A stretch of DNA of 64,000 nt, taken from NCBI RefSeq assembly GCF_017433805.1, contig NZ_JAFRGN010000007.1:186001-250000 (forward strand), read 5' to 3'. The translations under genes and the position numbers were made by a program. This document shows, one piece after another, positions 1-8,425 of this stretch. Source of the DNA: Butyrivibrio sp. GTDB taxonomy: Bacteria; Bacillota; Clostridia; Lachnospirales; Lachnospiraceae. The stretch's first letter is position 1. Each line of letters begins with the position of its first letter. Below the pieces are notes generated by a model that did not search any database, had not been told where the DNA came from, and was given only the letters and a program-made list of their open reading frames with translations.

Positions 1-1403
1 TCGTTCTGGAGATACTCACCGTAAGTCTTGGCCATATCTACATAGCTTCCGGAATTAACGAATTTGTATCTCTGTGTGAGAGTCTCGTCTGGGAGTTTTG
101 TTGCATACTCATAAATCTCACTGTTTGCGATATCACCTACGTCGTACTGCTCTCTCTGGCATACGCTGTACTTGGCATTTACAAAGTTGTAGCTATGATT
201 CTTACCAGCGATATCTGCCTGAATTGATGCATAGCTTCTGCCCTCTTCGAGGATACATACGAAGGAGTCATTTCCTTCTGAAATGCCATAAACTCCGTAG
301 TAAGCTCTAGTGTTATGTACTACAGCATCTCTTGAAAGGCACATGTCCCAACCATAAACGTTTGTGTAGTAACTGCTCTGTGATGTCTTACCGTTGTTGA
401 AGTTTATAAGTGCTCCGCCGCCCTCAGGAACTACCATGAATCCTGTATCATCAGGACCGCCTGCTCCAAAATATGGAAGAGGAGTAATTGTATAAATAGG
501 TGTTTCAGGATCGAAATCAAGATCTTTGAATGGTACTTCTACAACCAGGTCTTTTCCATCAAGCTTGTAAACAATACTTGCGTTGAAGATAGGTGTATCT
601 GATGAAGATGTTGAAAGATCCAGTTCCTTGTCAGCAAGGTAATCATCATATGTGTATCCTGCTGCTTCGAATTTATCCTGAATTGTCTTACGTACGTTGT
701 CCTTAGTTGCAGTTCTGAGTACGTAGATAACCTCTGTCTCCATGATAGGATAATTTGCAAGAAGTGCATCCTTGTCGTCCTTGGGAGTCAGCTTGTTGAT
801 ATCGTACTTCTTGTAGTACTGCTTGATCAGATCAACTTCTTTTTTCTCCAGGTTAGCCATAAACTTATCGAAGTTTGTCTGTGTGATTACTGGAGGAATT
901 GTGAATTCCTTCTGTACACTACCAAGTGAGTAATTAACTCTGATCTCATTCTCGCCAGGAACAATCTCATAGATTCCGTTCTGAGCACTGAATGCAAAAG
1001 AGTTATAGGTTGTCTCAAGTCCCTGTGTGATTGAGTAGGACATAACAAGTGGAGACTGAAGGTAATTCTTCTGATCATCAAGTGCTCCTGCATCTTCTGC
1101 AGCGCCCTGTGGGTTTGAGTACCAAACTTTTCCACTGTCCTTAACTTCAATTGAGAACTCTGTTGTCTTAGGATCCATTGTGAGCTTGAGCTGTCCGTTA
1201 TCCACAACTACCGGCTCATCTCCACCTTCATAAGCATATGGTGGAATGGGTTCCTTTGTTTCTGTAGGAGCTTTGGTATTGATAACGTAAAGAGCAGCTC
1301 CAACAATTATCAAAAGAACTATGATTGAAGGAAGCAGGTTTAAAAAGCCCTTCAATATTTTTTGCTGTAATTCATTCTGCTTTTTATTCTTATCTTTTTT
1401 CAA
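1..1403 (-). CDS. DUF5696-type membrane-anchored protein, 3' end missing
   Basis: The gene runs off the left edge; about 467 N-terminal residues are present. I read a TTG start at 1401-1403 because an AGAGGTG ribosome site lies six bases upstream and no in-frame ATG is better placed; an in-frame GTG three codons upstream is possible. The protein opens with a lysine-rich stretch, then one hydrophobic segment (LPSIIVLLIIVGAALYVI, about residues 24-41), a proline-rich linker and an extracellular region. The stretch FMVVPEGGGALINFNNGK resembles what I recall of DUF5696 proteins, which often sit beside YIP1 and NHL proteins and sugar ABC transporters. It is the last visible gene of the xylanase operon, 19 bases after the YIP1 gene. 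Function is unknown; a surface role in polysaccharide handling is inference. Confidence 0.7.
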   Translation of the reverse strand, partial: MKKDKNKKQNELQQKILKGFLNLLPSIIVLLIIVGAALYVINTKAPTETKEPIPPYAYEGGDEPVVVDNGQLKLTMDPKTTEFSIEVKDSGKVWYSNPQGAAEDAGALDDQKNYLQSPLVMSYSITQGLETTYNSFAFSAQNGIYEIVPGENEIRVNYSLGSVQKEFTIPPVITQTNFDKFMANLEKKEVDLIKQYYKKYDINKLTPKDDKDALLANYPIMETEVIYVLRTATKDNVRKTIQDKFEAAGYTYDDYLADKELDLSTSSSDTPIFNASIVYKLDGKDLVVEVPFKDLDFDPETPIYTITPLPYFGAGGPDDTGFMVVPEGGGALINFNNGKTSQSSYYTNVYGWDMCLSRDAVVHNTRAYYGVYGISEGNDSFVCILEEGRSYASIQADIAGKNHSYNFVNAKYSVCQREQYDVGDIANSEIYEYATKLPDETLTQRYKFVNSGSYVDMAKTYGEYLQN

Positions 1404-1422
1404 CTTGGTCACCTCTTCATTC

Positions 1423-2082
1423 CTACATTCGGAACATCAATTCTCTTGCCAGAGAGATGAAATATGCAACTCCCTGTGAAATCATGCTAAAGAAGATCAT
1501 CAGGATGAAGATCATGACTAGCATTGCGAACAAAGTTGCTACTGTAAACAAAAGATTCTTACCAGCTGAGTACTCATGTATCTGTCCCATGGCTGCTATG
1601 ACTAGCAGTGCTGCCCATACGAGAGACAAGGCACTGACTACGCTGTAGAACTCAGCTTCATCTACTGTTACAAAGTTACTGAAAATCATCAGTGGGAACT
1701 GGATAAGTGGATAAGGTGTAAGTGCATAGCATGTTGCCATGTAAACCTGTCCAAGTCGTCCCTTACCATCAAACAGTGTGGTAAGTCCCCAGTTTCCTAC
1801 AACCCAAAGGGCAAGTGGGAAAAGAATACTAGCAAGGTATAAAAAGATATTAAGATCTTCCCAGTAAACCTTCAGGAAAATAAAGCTTGTAAATCTCAGC
1901 TTGAGAATACGAATCAGAAGTGTAAGGAAAAGAATCGTATTTGCAGCTGCATAAGTACCTCTTTTTTCATGAGTCAGATCCCAGAAACCATCGAGCGGAT
2001 GTGTAATGCAATAGAACGCGAATTTCAGGGAGTCAAAATATTTATCTTTAGGATTATCTAATTGTTTAGTATTTGCTATCAT
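1423..2082 (-). CDS. YIP1-family integral membrane protein
   Basis: A 219-residue protein with about five hydrophobic segments typical of YIP1-domain proteins (NTILFLTLLIRIL, YLASILFPLALWVVGNW, the region around PLIQFPLMIF, ALSLVWAALLVIAAMG, and LLFTVATLFAMLVMIFILMIFF). The ATG at 2082 is preferred over an in-frame GTG at 2091 because GGTGA lies five bases before the ATG. The gene follows the NHL/TPR gene with almost no gap, so the two are probably translationally coupled, and the DUF5696 gene follows closely. YIP1 proteins are multi-pass membrane proteins without an assigned enzymatic activity; in bacteria they recur beside sugar ABC transporters. A role as a membrane partner of the NHL and DUF5696 proteins is inferred from context. 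Confidence 0.75.
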   Translation of the reverse strand: MIANTKQLDNPKDKYFDSLKFAFYCITHPLDGFWDLTHEKRGTYAAANTILFLTLLIRILKLRFTSFIFLKVYWEDLNIFLYLASILFPLALWVVGNWGLTTLFDGKGRLGQVYMATCYALTPYPLIQFPLMIFSNFVTVDEAEFYSVVSALSLVWAALLVIAAMGQIHEYSAGKNLLFTVATLFAMLVMIFILMIFFSMISQGVAYFISLARELMFRM

Positions 2083-2087
2083 ATTCC

Positions 2088-3605
2088 TCACCCTTTTTTC
2101 TCTATTACAAAAATATCTGCGGTATCTATCTCATGACGAATTGCCTTAATTCTTCCTATAGTAAGAGGAATCAGGAACAACGCCAGAATTACAATTACTA
2201 TGATCACGATGTGATCTTCTACCCAAATCTTTCTGTACTGCTTGTATGCTTTGGAATAGTTGTCCTCGTCGTACTTAAGCTCGAAATACTTCATAGCCTC
2301 TTCATACTGCTCCTGACGAAGAAGTGCTCTACCAATTCCAATGTATGCCAGGTCGTAGTTACCGTTCTGGTTCATTACTTTCTTCCAGGATTCTCCGGAA
2401 GCTTCGTACTGACCTTTATCGAACTGTTCGATGGCGTCATATACAAGTTCGCCGAACTGTGTAGGAACAAATACTGTTATTGAGTTATCCAAACTGTCTA
2501 CTACGTAAAGCTCATGTCCTACATGATCGATAGCTGATGGTCTTCTGAAGTAACCGTCCATGTTACCGTTACCACCGAAAGCGAATACCATACGTCCCTG
2601 ATCATCGTAACCAAAGAGTCGTCCTCTGTTTCTGTCAAGGCAGACATAAATGTCGTTGTCCATAACAGTTATATCTGTGAGGATTGATGGTCCTTCATAA
2701 CCACCACCAGATCCAAGATAGAGGTCACCACCTACTGACCAGTCACCGTTAGAAACCAGGATGTCACTACCAAGAAGATTCAGCTTTCTGATAGCATTCT
2801 CATCTGATCTTGCCTGATCTTCTGTACGGGCCTTTGATGCATATATAAAGCCTTCATAGTCCATATAGATGTTCTCGTACTCTGTAGGAACGAAGGATTC
2901 CATCTTAGCTCTCTGTTCCTGAGAAGCAAGTTTCTTCCATATATAATCTGTCCAGTCAAAAGTAACTGGTGTAGCTCCTACAAATCCTGAGAAAGTAGTA
3001 TCGTTCTCATACTTGATAAGACCTTTGTTGATACCAGTTGCGATACAGTAAACACGCTCTGCTGTATCAACTACTACCTTAGTTGGCTGGAATACCAGCT
3101 TAGGATCAAGTGTGTTGTCTGTAGGCTTAACAAATTCCAAAAGGAAGTTAAGATCCTTATCAACCTTGACTACTCTTGCATTACCATTATCTGCAATGAA
3201 GAGGTTTCCATCCTCTGATACTGCTATATCAGTAGGATTGTTAAGAGTATTAACGCTTGATCCCTTAATGGAATCAATTATCCTTACAACTTCAAGCTGT
3301 TCAGGTGATACTCTGTTAAGTTCTATGATTCTGTTATTACCGCTGTCACACAGATAAAGTGTGTTACCATCTGCGAAAAGACCCTGTGGATTCTTGAGCT
3401 TAACATCAAGGCCAAGCTCTGAGGATGTGAACACCTTGCAGGAATTGTAGAAGTCTGCACTGTCCATGTAATCGCCCCAGTAGTCATAGTTGTATGTGTA
3501 ACTACCTTCATTTGTGTTCGCACTAACCTGAAGTGGCTGAAGAAATGCTGTAGCTAACGCAATTACTGCCATTCCAGTTCTTAAAAAGAAATTCTTTTTA
3601 CGCAT
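2088..3605 (-). CDS. Secreted NHL-repeat beta-propeller/TPR protein with C-terminal membrane anchor
   Basis: A 505-residue protein with an N-terminal signal peptide (MRKKNFFLRTGMAVIALATA, cleavage probably after QVSA). Several NHL-like blades follow between roughly residues 65 and 385 (for example NPQGLFADGNTLYLCDSGNN, NPTDIAVSEDGNLFIADNGN and RPSAIDHVGHELYVVDS). TPR-like helices lie near 390-455 (FDKGQYEASGESWKKV, ALLRQEQYEEAMKYFELKY). One transmembrane helix (HIVIIVIVILALFLIPLTIG) sits near the C-terminus, with a short cytosolic tail. The propeller and TPR should therefore lie outside the cell, anchored by the tail helix. It follows the permease genes and is coupled to the YIP1 gene. NHL propellers commonly bind protein or glycan ligands; no ligand is identifiable here. 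Confidence 0.8.
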   Translation of the reverse strand: MRKKNFFLRTGMAVIALATAFLQPLQVSANTNEGSYTYNYDYWGDYMDSADFYNSCKVFTSSELGLDVKLKNPQGLFADGNTLYLCDSGNNRIIELNRVSPEQLEVVRIIDSIKGSSVNTLNNPTDIAVSEDGNLFIADNGNARVVKVDKDLNFLLEFVKPTDNTLDPKLVFQPTKVVVDTAERVYCIATGINKGLIKYENDTTFSGFVGATPVTFDWTDYIWKKLASQEQRAKMESFVPTEYENIYMDYEGFIYASKARTEDQARSDENAIRKLNLLGSDILVSNGDWSVGGDLYLGSGGGYEGPSILTDITVMDNDIYVCLDRNRGRLFGYDDQGRMVFAFGGNGNMDGYFRRPSAIDHVGHELYVVDSLDNSITVFVPTQFGELVYDAIEQFDKGQYEASGESWKKVMNQNGNYDLAYIGIGRALLRQEQYEEAMKYFELKYDEDNYSKAYKQYRKIWVEDHIVIIVIVILALFLIPLTIGRIKAIRHEIDTADIFVIEKKG

Positions 3606-3624
3606 AATGCTTCAACCTTTCAAA

Positions 3625-4488
3625 TTAATCCTTAAGTCCTGAGCTAGCCATTGTCTCGAGGATCTGGCTCTCAGAGAATACGAAAATCAAAATTGGAACT
3701 ATCATTACTACTACAAGAACCGCAGCTCCCTGACCTGTTCTTGCGATACCACCACTCTGAATCTGCTGAAGAGCAAATACGAGAGTTTTCTTTTCCTCAG
3801 AATAGATATATGTTGATGCCTTGTTGTTCCACAAGCCCTGTACTGAGAAGATGATAAGTGTCATCCACGCTGGCTTAACGTTTGGCATAACGATTCTGGA
3901 AAAGACTGTCCACTCATTGGCACCGTCGATCTTGGCAGCCTCAATAAGTGCTGTTGGGAGACCTTCCATGAACTGCTTCATAAGGAAAAGACCCATTGGT
4001 GAAGCGAAAGCTGGGATAATGATTGCCCAGTATGTATCGATCCAGCCGAGTTTGTTCAAAATGAGGTAGTTAGGAATTGCTGTTACCCAACCTGTGAACA
4101 TCATCGCTACAGTTACAATCTTGAAGAATGTCTGGTTACCAGGGAATTCGTACTTAGCAAGTACGAAAGCACCCATGGAAGCAATGATGAGGTGTCCTGC
4201 TGTACCAACAAAAGTGATGAACACTGTGTTGAACAGGTATCTTGTAAATGTAACCCATGACTTACCCATGGTTACAAACAAGTCTGAGAAGTTATCAAGT
4301 GTAGGATGCTGTGCGAAAATCTTAGGTGGGAACTTGAAAAGTTCGTCCAAAGGCTTCAACGCACTACTTACTGCGTATATGATTGGGAATGCCATTACGA
4401 AGGCAACCAACAACAGGAAAAAGTAAAGTGCTATATCGCCAGCAATTGATCTATTAGGCTTTCTTTTTTTAATTATTTTTGCGCTCAT
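3625..4488 (-). CDS. Carbohydrate ABC transporter permease, MalG type
   Basis: A 287-residue inner-membrane permease of the CUT1 sugar ABC family, with about six hydrophobic segments and the permease (EAA-type) loop ALIEAAKIDGANEWTVFSRI before the sequence MPNVKPAWMTL. The ATG at 4488 lies just after the stop of the MalF-type gene (4490-4492); an in-frame TTG at 4500 lacks a spaced ribosome site. It pairs with the upstream MalF-type permease and the large solute-binding protein to make an importer, probably of xylan-derived oligosaccharides given the leading xylanase. No ATPase gene is present in the window; such CUT1 systems often share a housekeeping MsmK-like ATPase, so this is expected rather than odd. 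Confidence 0.93.
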   Translation of the reverse strand: MSAKIIKKRKPNRSIAGDIALYFFLLLVAFVMAFPIIYAVSSALKPLDELFKFPPKIFAQHPTLDNFSDLFVTMGKSWVTFTRYLFNTVFITFVGTAGHLIIASMGAFVLAKYEFPGNQTFFKIVTVAMMFTGWVTAIPNYLILNKLGWIDTYWAIIIPAFASPMGLFLMKQFMEGLPTALIEAAKIDGANEWTVFSRIVMPNVKPAWMTLIIFSVQGLWNNKASTYIYSEEKKTLVFALQQIQSGGIARTGQGAAVLVVVMIVPILIFVFSESQILETMASSGLKD

Positions 4489-4489
4489 A

Positions 4490-5428
4490 TCAAGTACCAA
4501 CTCTCCTTAACAGACTCTGGATTGCCTTGTTGCAAAGTATCATCATAAGGAACAGGATTGTAGCTATTGCACAGGCATAACCCATTTCAAATCTTGAATA
4601 ACCATAGTCAAACAGGTGTGTTACGATGGTACGTGCTGCGTAATCCGTACTAGGATATCCGCAAAGAGCCATTGTTACATCTGCAACTCCAAAAGAAGAA
4701 GTGATTGTCATAACCGCACCGAACATAAGCATTGGCTTCATGCTAGGAAGGGTGATGAACCACAGTTCCTGCCATCTGTTCTTGATACCATCCATGTATC
4801 CAGCTTCGAACATTGATCTGTCGATACCCTGGAGACCAGCTACGAATGAAAGGAATCCGGTTCCCAAACTCATCCACAGAATAACGATCATACAAATAGG
4901 AAGCATGTATCTTGGATCAATGAGCCATAATCTTGCTGTATCGATAATACCCAGATTCATCAGGAAGGCGTTTACGTATCCGTAAGCATCACCTCTGAAG
5001 AATACTGAGAAGATTACGTAACAGTTACCAGCAATGGAAGGGGCGTAGAACACGATGACCGCGATACTTCTGATCCACACTGGTAGCTCATTTATGAGCC
5101 AGGCAAAAAGGAAGGATAAAATATATCCAAGGGGGCCTGTAATCAGAGCTATCATCAACGTGTTCTTAACGCCTATCAGAAAGATATCATCCTGGAGTAC
5201 CAGAGAGATATAGTTCTGCAATCCGATGAACCGAGGAGGTTCAAGTATGTTGTAATATGTGAAGCTGTAGTAGATTGAAGCCACTACAGGGAACACATAA
5301 AACATCGTGAATAATATTGCATATGGTGCCAGGAAGAGGTAACACATCTTACGGTTCTTGGCCTTCTTCCAGGCTACATTTAAATTATGTTTACGAAGTG
5401 TAAAATACTTCTGAAGATATTCCTTCAT
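4490..5428 (-). CDS. Sugar ABC transporter permease, MalF/UgpA type
   Basis: A 312-residue permease with six predicted membrane segments and the permease-family loop MFEAGYMDGIKNRWQELWFI. The ATG at 5428 has GGGAG eight bases upstream; the in-frame TTG at 5443 is less likely. It lies 26 bases after the solute-binding-protein gene and immediately before the MalG-type gene. Together they form the transmembrane heterodimer of a CUT1 sugar importer. The closest functional guess is uptake of xylo-oligosaccharides or related polysaccharide fragments, from the operon's first gene. Confidence 0.93.
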   Translation of the reverse strand: MKEYLQKYFTLRKHNLNVAWKKAKNRKMCYLFLAPYAILFTMFYVFPVVASIYYSFTYYNILEPPRFIGLQNYISLVLQDDIFLIGVKNTLMIALITGPLGYILSFLFAWLINELPVWIRSIAVIVFYAPSIAGNCYVIFSVFFRGDAYGYVNAFLMNLGIIDTARLWLIDPRYMLPICMIVILWMSLGTGFLSFVAGLQGIDRSMFEAGYMDGIKNRWQELWFITLPSMKPMLMFGAVMTITSSFGVADVTMALCGYPSTDYAARTIVTHLFDYGYSRFEMGYACAIATILFLMMILCNKAIQSLLRRVGT

Positions 5429-5454
5429 CACCTTGTCTCCCAATAAAGTGTTGT

Positions 5455-8412
5455 TTAGTCAACCGGCATACCAAACTCAATACGTTTCTTCTTGATCTCT
5501 TCATCAATCAGGATTGAGTAGTCAATAATTGTCTCTCGAGAATCAACCTTTTCGTTGATAACCTTTCTGATCGCGTTGGAGATATGTCTACCAGTGAAGT
5601 AACCACCAGGAACCTCTCTGATTCCTACTGTGCTATCCCACTGTGCATCGAGAACTTCAATGTCCTCTGTACTCCAGGAGAGATTTGCGAATGCATCTCT
5701 GTTTGCTGTTGCATATCTTGCGGATGATCCCAGGAGAGCTTCGATCTCACGGCCAAATCTAACCTGTGTTTCTGCATTAGCCCACCACTTCATGAATTCC
5801 CATGAAGCAAGTCGGAGTGCTTCATCATCAGTCTTGATCATCATTGTTGCACTACCAGTGATGAAGTCTGATCTATCAAGATACTGTTTGCCATTTGCAT
5901 CTGTTCTGTAGGTTCCAGGAATAAGTGTGAAATCCCAGAGACCTCTGATCTCAGGTGCTGATACCATCAAAGTGTTGTAAGTAGAATATGGAGCAATTCC
6001 GATTGGCATTTCTCCTGAACGGAATCTGCTTACAAAATCGTAAACTGTAGGGATACCATAATCGTTAAAGTATCTTACATAATCATCGAATGCTGCTACA
6101 CCAGCCTCTGTGTTAACAGTTGTCTTAGTGCCATCCTCGTTGTACATGTCTCCGCCATACTGATAAAGGAGAGCGAAGTACATTGAAAGATCAGGAACAT
6201 TTGACATGATTGATGTTGAAGCAGCTGCTGCTCCACTACTTCCTGCTGCAGTAGGAATACCTACTGAAAGGTTGTTACCCTGAATTGTAGGAAGAAGCTC
6301 GATGAGTTCTTTCCATGTATTAGGAACTTCAAGTTCCATTTCTTCAAGTACGTCTTTTCTATAGAACATTACGTTGAAGGTCTGTGTCTCTGGAATTCCG
6401 TAGATGTGTCCATCTAATCCATACTGCTCATATGAGCTCTTTGAATAGTGGCTCATTACTTCTTCCCAGCCTTCGAACTGTGTAATGTCTTCTGCTGCTC
6501 CACGGAGCGCGTAGTTAACTGGCTGATCTGCACCAACTGAGAGAACTACGTTTGGTCCACGTCCAGCAAGTACTGCATTAAGAAGTGCTCCTGGGTCAAC
6601 AATCTCTACGTTAACCTTAACTCCTGTTGATGTTGTGAAGTCATCATCAACCATTGTCTTAAGGATTGTTCCCTGATCACGTCCTGTAAGTACCCAAACC
6701 TTAACTACCTGGTCTGCTGTCTTCTCATCGTATACATCACCTACTGAGTTGTAATCTACAAAGAAGGATGCGATGAAGGACTTGATCTCGTGTGCTGCCT
6801 TTGTAAAGAAGTTTGCTTTTTCTTTCTTAGGTGTAACATCTGTTCCTGAAACTACCAGGTAATCTACATCAAGCTTGGTCTCACTGAGGTTAAGTGATGC
6901 AGTACCAAGTGATGTGATGTTATCTTTGAAAGTAACGAACTCTGTTGTGATCTTCTGTGGCTTCTCACAGAATCTCTCAAGCTGCTGAGCTATTGTCTGT
7001 GCTGTGGCGATGTTATCTGCCATCTGTCCTGAGTAAGCAACCATGTCATCAACAATCTTGTAAAGTCTCTTGGACTCAAGTTCCATAGCCTGCATGATCT
7101 CAGGATAGGTTGTATCAATGTGGTAATCTCTGTATACGTCTGGTGAAGCACCTGTGTATACGAGGATTCTTCTGTAAATCTGGTTAAGTCTGTAAGTGGA
7201 ATCTTCCATCTCCTCAAGGATTGCACCCATACCACCAAGAGTTGCCTCAAGTCTGATTGTGTGCTGACCCTTTGTCAGGTAGAAGTTGAAAGGTGTTCCA
7301 TTCTCATCTGCAAGATCCTTGCACTCCCAGTCGTTTCTATAATCAAATGAAATTTCTGAAAGATCCTTGAAAGGAACCTCGCCGTCAATAAGTACTGTTC
7401 TATTTGATACAGATCCTCTTGAGTAGTTCTGTCTAGCTTTTACCATGATGTTGTAGTAACCATCTTCTGGTACTTCGAAGTTCCACTCAATCCACTGTCC
7501 TGAACTTCTCCAGGCATCTCCACCTACATAGTTAAGAACTGTTGTTGTAACACTGTTAGGAACTGTTGTTGGTGAAGAACGATCATATTTAGCATATAAG
7601 GAAGATTCAGATCTAAGTGTTGAATCCTCACCCTGAACTACAAGGTTATATGTCTTGGCTGTATCTGATCCAGCGTTCTGTGGCTGCTGTGCAAGATACT
7701 CTTCGTAGCTTGGCTTATCTGTGATAGCTTTAAGCTCTACATTTGATAAAAGCATAGGCTCATTGTCTGCTATAAATGAAAGCTTGTTATCACCCTTTTC
7801 AAAGTAGAAGACATAAGGTTCAGCAACGAATCCCATATCATCCTTGAAATAAGCACTCTGCCATCCGAAGTATTCAACCTGACGTGGTCTGATCTGGTTG
7901 CCCTGGTTATCAACCTTGACATCACCACCATCCATCCACATTCTGGTGAATGCTATGTTTCTGGCATCTTCGAATGGAAGCACATCGTTGATCATTACTG
8001 TTCTCTCTGCAGGAACGCCTCTGCTCTCAGTAATCTTGTAATCAATGAAGAGTCTGTACATTCCAGCCTGTGGAACATTTACGTTCCAGGTTACTGTTGA
8101 ACCTGTGTCAGTAAAAAGTGCATCTTTGTTATCATCAGTTGCTCCCTTTTCTACTCTGACTGTTCCTTCAGACTCATAGTTGAAGATGTCTACCTGAACA
8201 TCATTTGCAGGATGTGCATCGTTAAGATGTTCGTTAACATATCCTGTGTAGGCTCCAACTCTTTCCATACCTTCAATTTCCTGAGTAAGATCTACTCCTT
8301 CATATTTAGCATGGAAATCTGTTCTCTCTCGTCTTGTTAATACAAGACACAGGCAAACGATTGCTGCCAAAATACCAAGTACTATCAATAATTTTTGTAA
8401 AGTCTTATTCAT
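5455..8412 (-). CDS. Large membrane-anchored sugar-binding protein with two duplicated carbohydrate-binding-like modules
   Basis: At 985 residues this is about twice the usual length of a family 1 solute-binding protein. The ATG at 8412 has AAAGGA nine bases upstream and lies 13 bases after the xylanase stop. An N-terminal hydrophobic segment (LLIVLGILAAIVCLCLVLT) has no clear lipobox or cleavage site and probably anchors the protein. Two related beta-sandwich-like modules follow, about residues 80-250 and 310-460: STVTWNVNVPQAGMYRLFID and QWIEWNFEVPEDGYYNIMVK, each followed by a TVxIxxxxPF element. A linker precedes a solute-binding domain from about residue 565 (VVKVWVLTGRDQGTILKTMV) to the C-terminus. 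It should feed the two downstream permeases. The fusion suggests that polymer or long oligosaccharide is held at the transporter mouth, which is inference. Confidence 0.85.
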   Translation of the reverse strand: MNKTLQKLLIVLGILAAIVCLCLVLTRRERTDFHAKYEGVDLTQEIEGMERVGAYTGYVNEHLNDAHPANDVQVDIFNYESEGTVRVEKGATDDNKDALFTDTGSTVTWNVNVPQAGMYRLFIDYKITESRGVPAERTVMINDVLPFEDARNIAFTRMWMDGGDVKVDNQGNQIRPRQVEYFGWQSAYFKDDMGFVAEPYVFYFEKGDNKLSFIADNEPMLLSNVELKAITDKPSYEEYLAQQPQNAGSDTAKTYNLVVQGEDSTLRSESSLYAKYDRSSPTTVPNSVTTTVLNYVGGDAWRSSGQWIEWNFEVPEDGYYNIMVKARQNYSRGSVSNRTVLIDGEVPFKDLSEISFDYRNDWECKDLADENGTPFNFYLTKGQHTIRLEATLGGMGAILEEMEDSTYRLNQIYRRILVYTGASPDVYRDYHIDTTYPEIMQAMELESKRLYKIVDDMVAYSGQMADNIATAQTIAQQLERFCEKPQKITTEFVTFKDNITSLGTASLNLSETKLDVDYLVVSGTDVTPKKEKANFFTKAAHEIKSFIASFFVDYNSVGDVYDEKTADQVVKVWVLTGRDQGTILKTMVDDDFTTSTGVKVNVEIVDPGALLNAVLAGRGPNVVLSVGADQPVNYALRGAAEDITQFEGWEEVMSHYSKSSYEQYGLDGHIYGIPETQTFNVMFYRKDVLEEMELEVPNTWKELIELLPTIQGNNLSVGIPTAAGSSGAAAASTSIMSNVPDLSMYFALLYQYGGDMYNEDGTKTTVNTEAGVAAFDDYVRYFNDYGIPTVYDFVSRFRSGEMPIGIAPYSTYNTLMVSAPEIRGLWDFTLIPGTYRTDANGKQYLDRSDFITGSATMMIKTDDEALRLASWEFMKWWANAETQVRFGREIEALLGSSARYATANRDAFANLSWSTEDIEVLDAQWDSTVGIREVPGGYFTGRHISNAIRKVINEKVDSRETIIDYSILIDEEIKKKRIEFGMPVD

Positions 8413-8425
8413 ATTCTTAAGTCCT

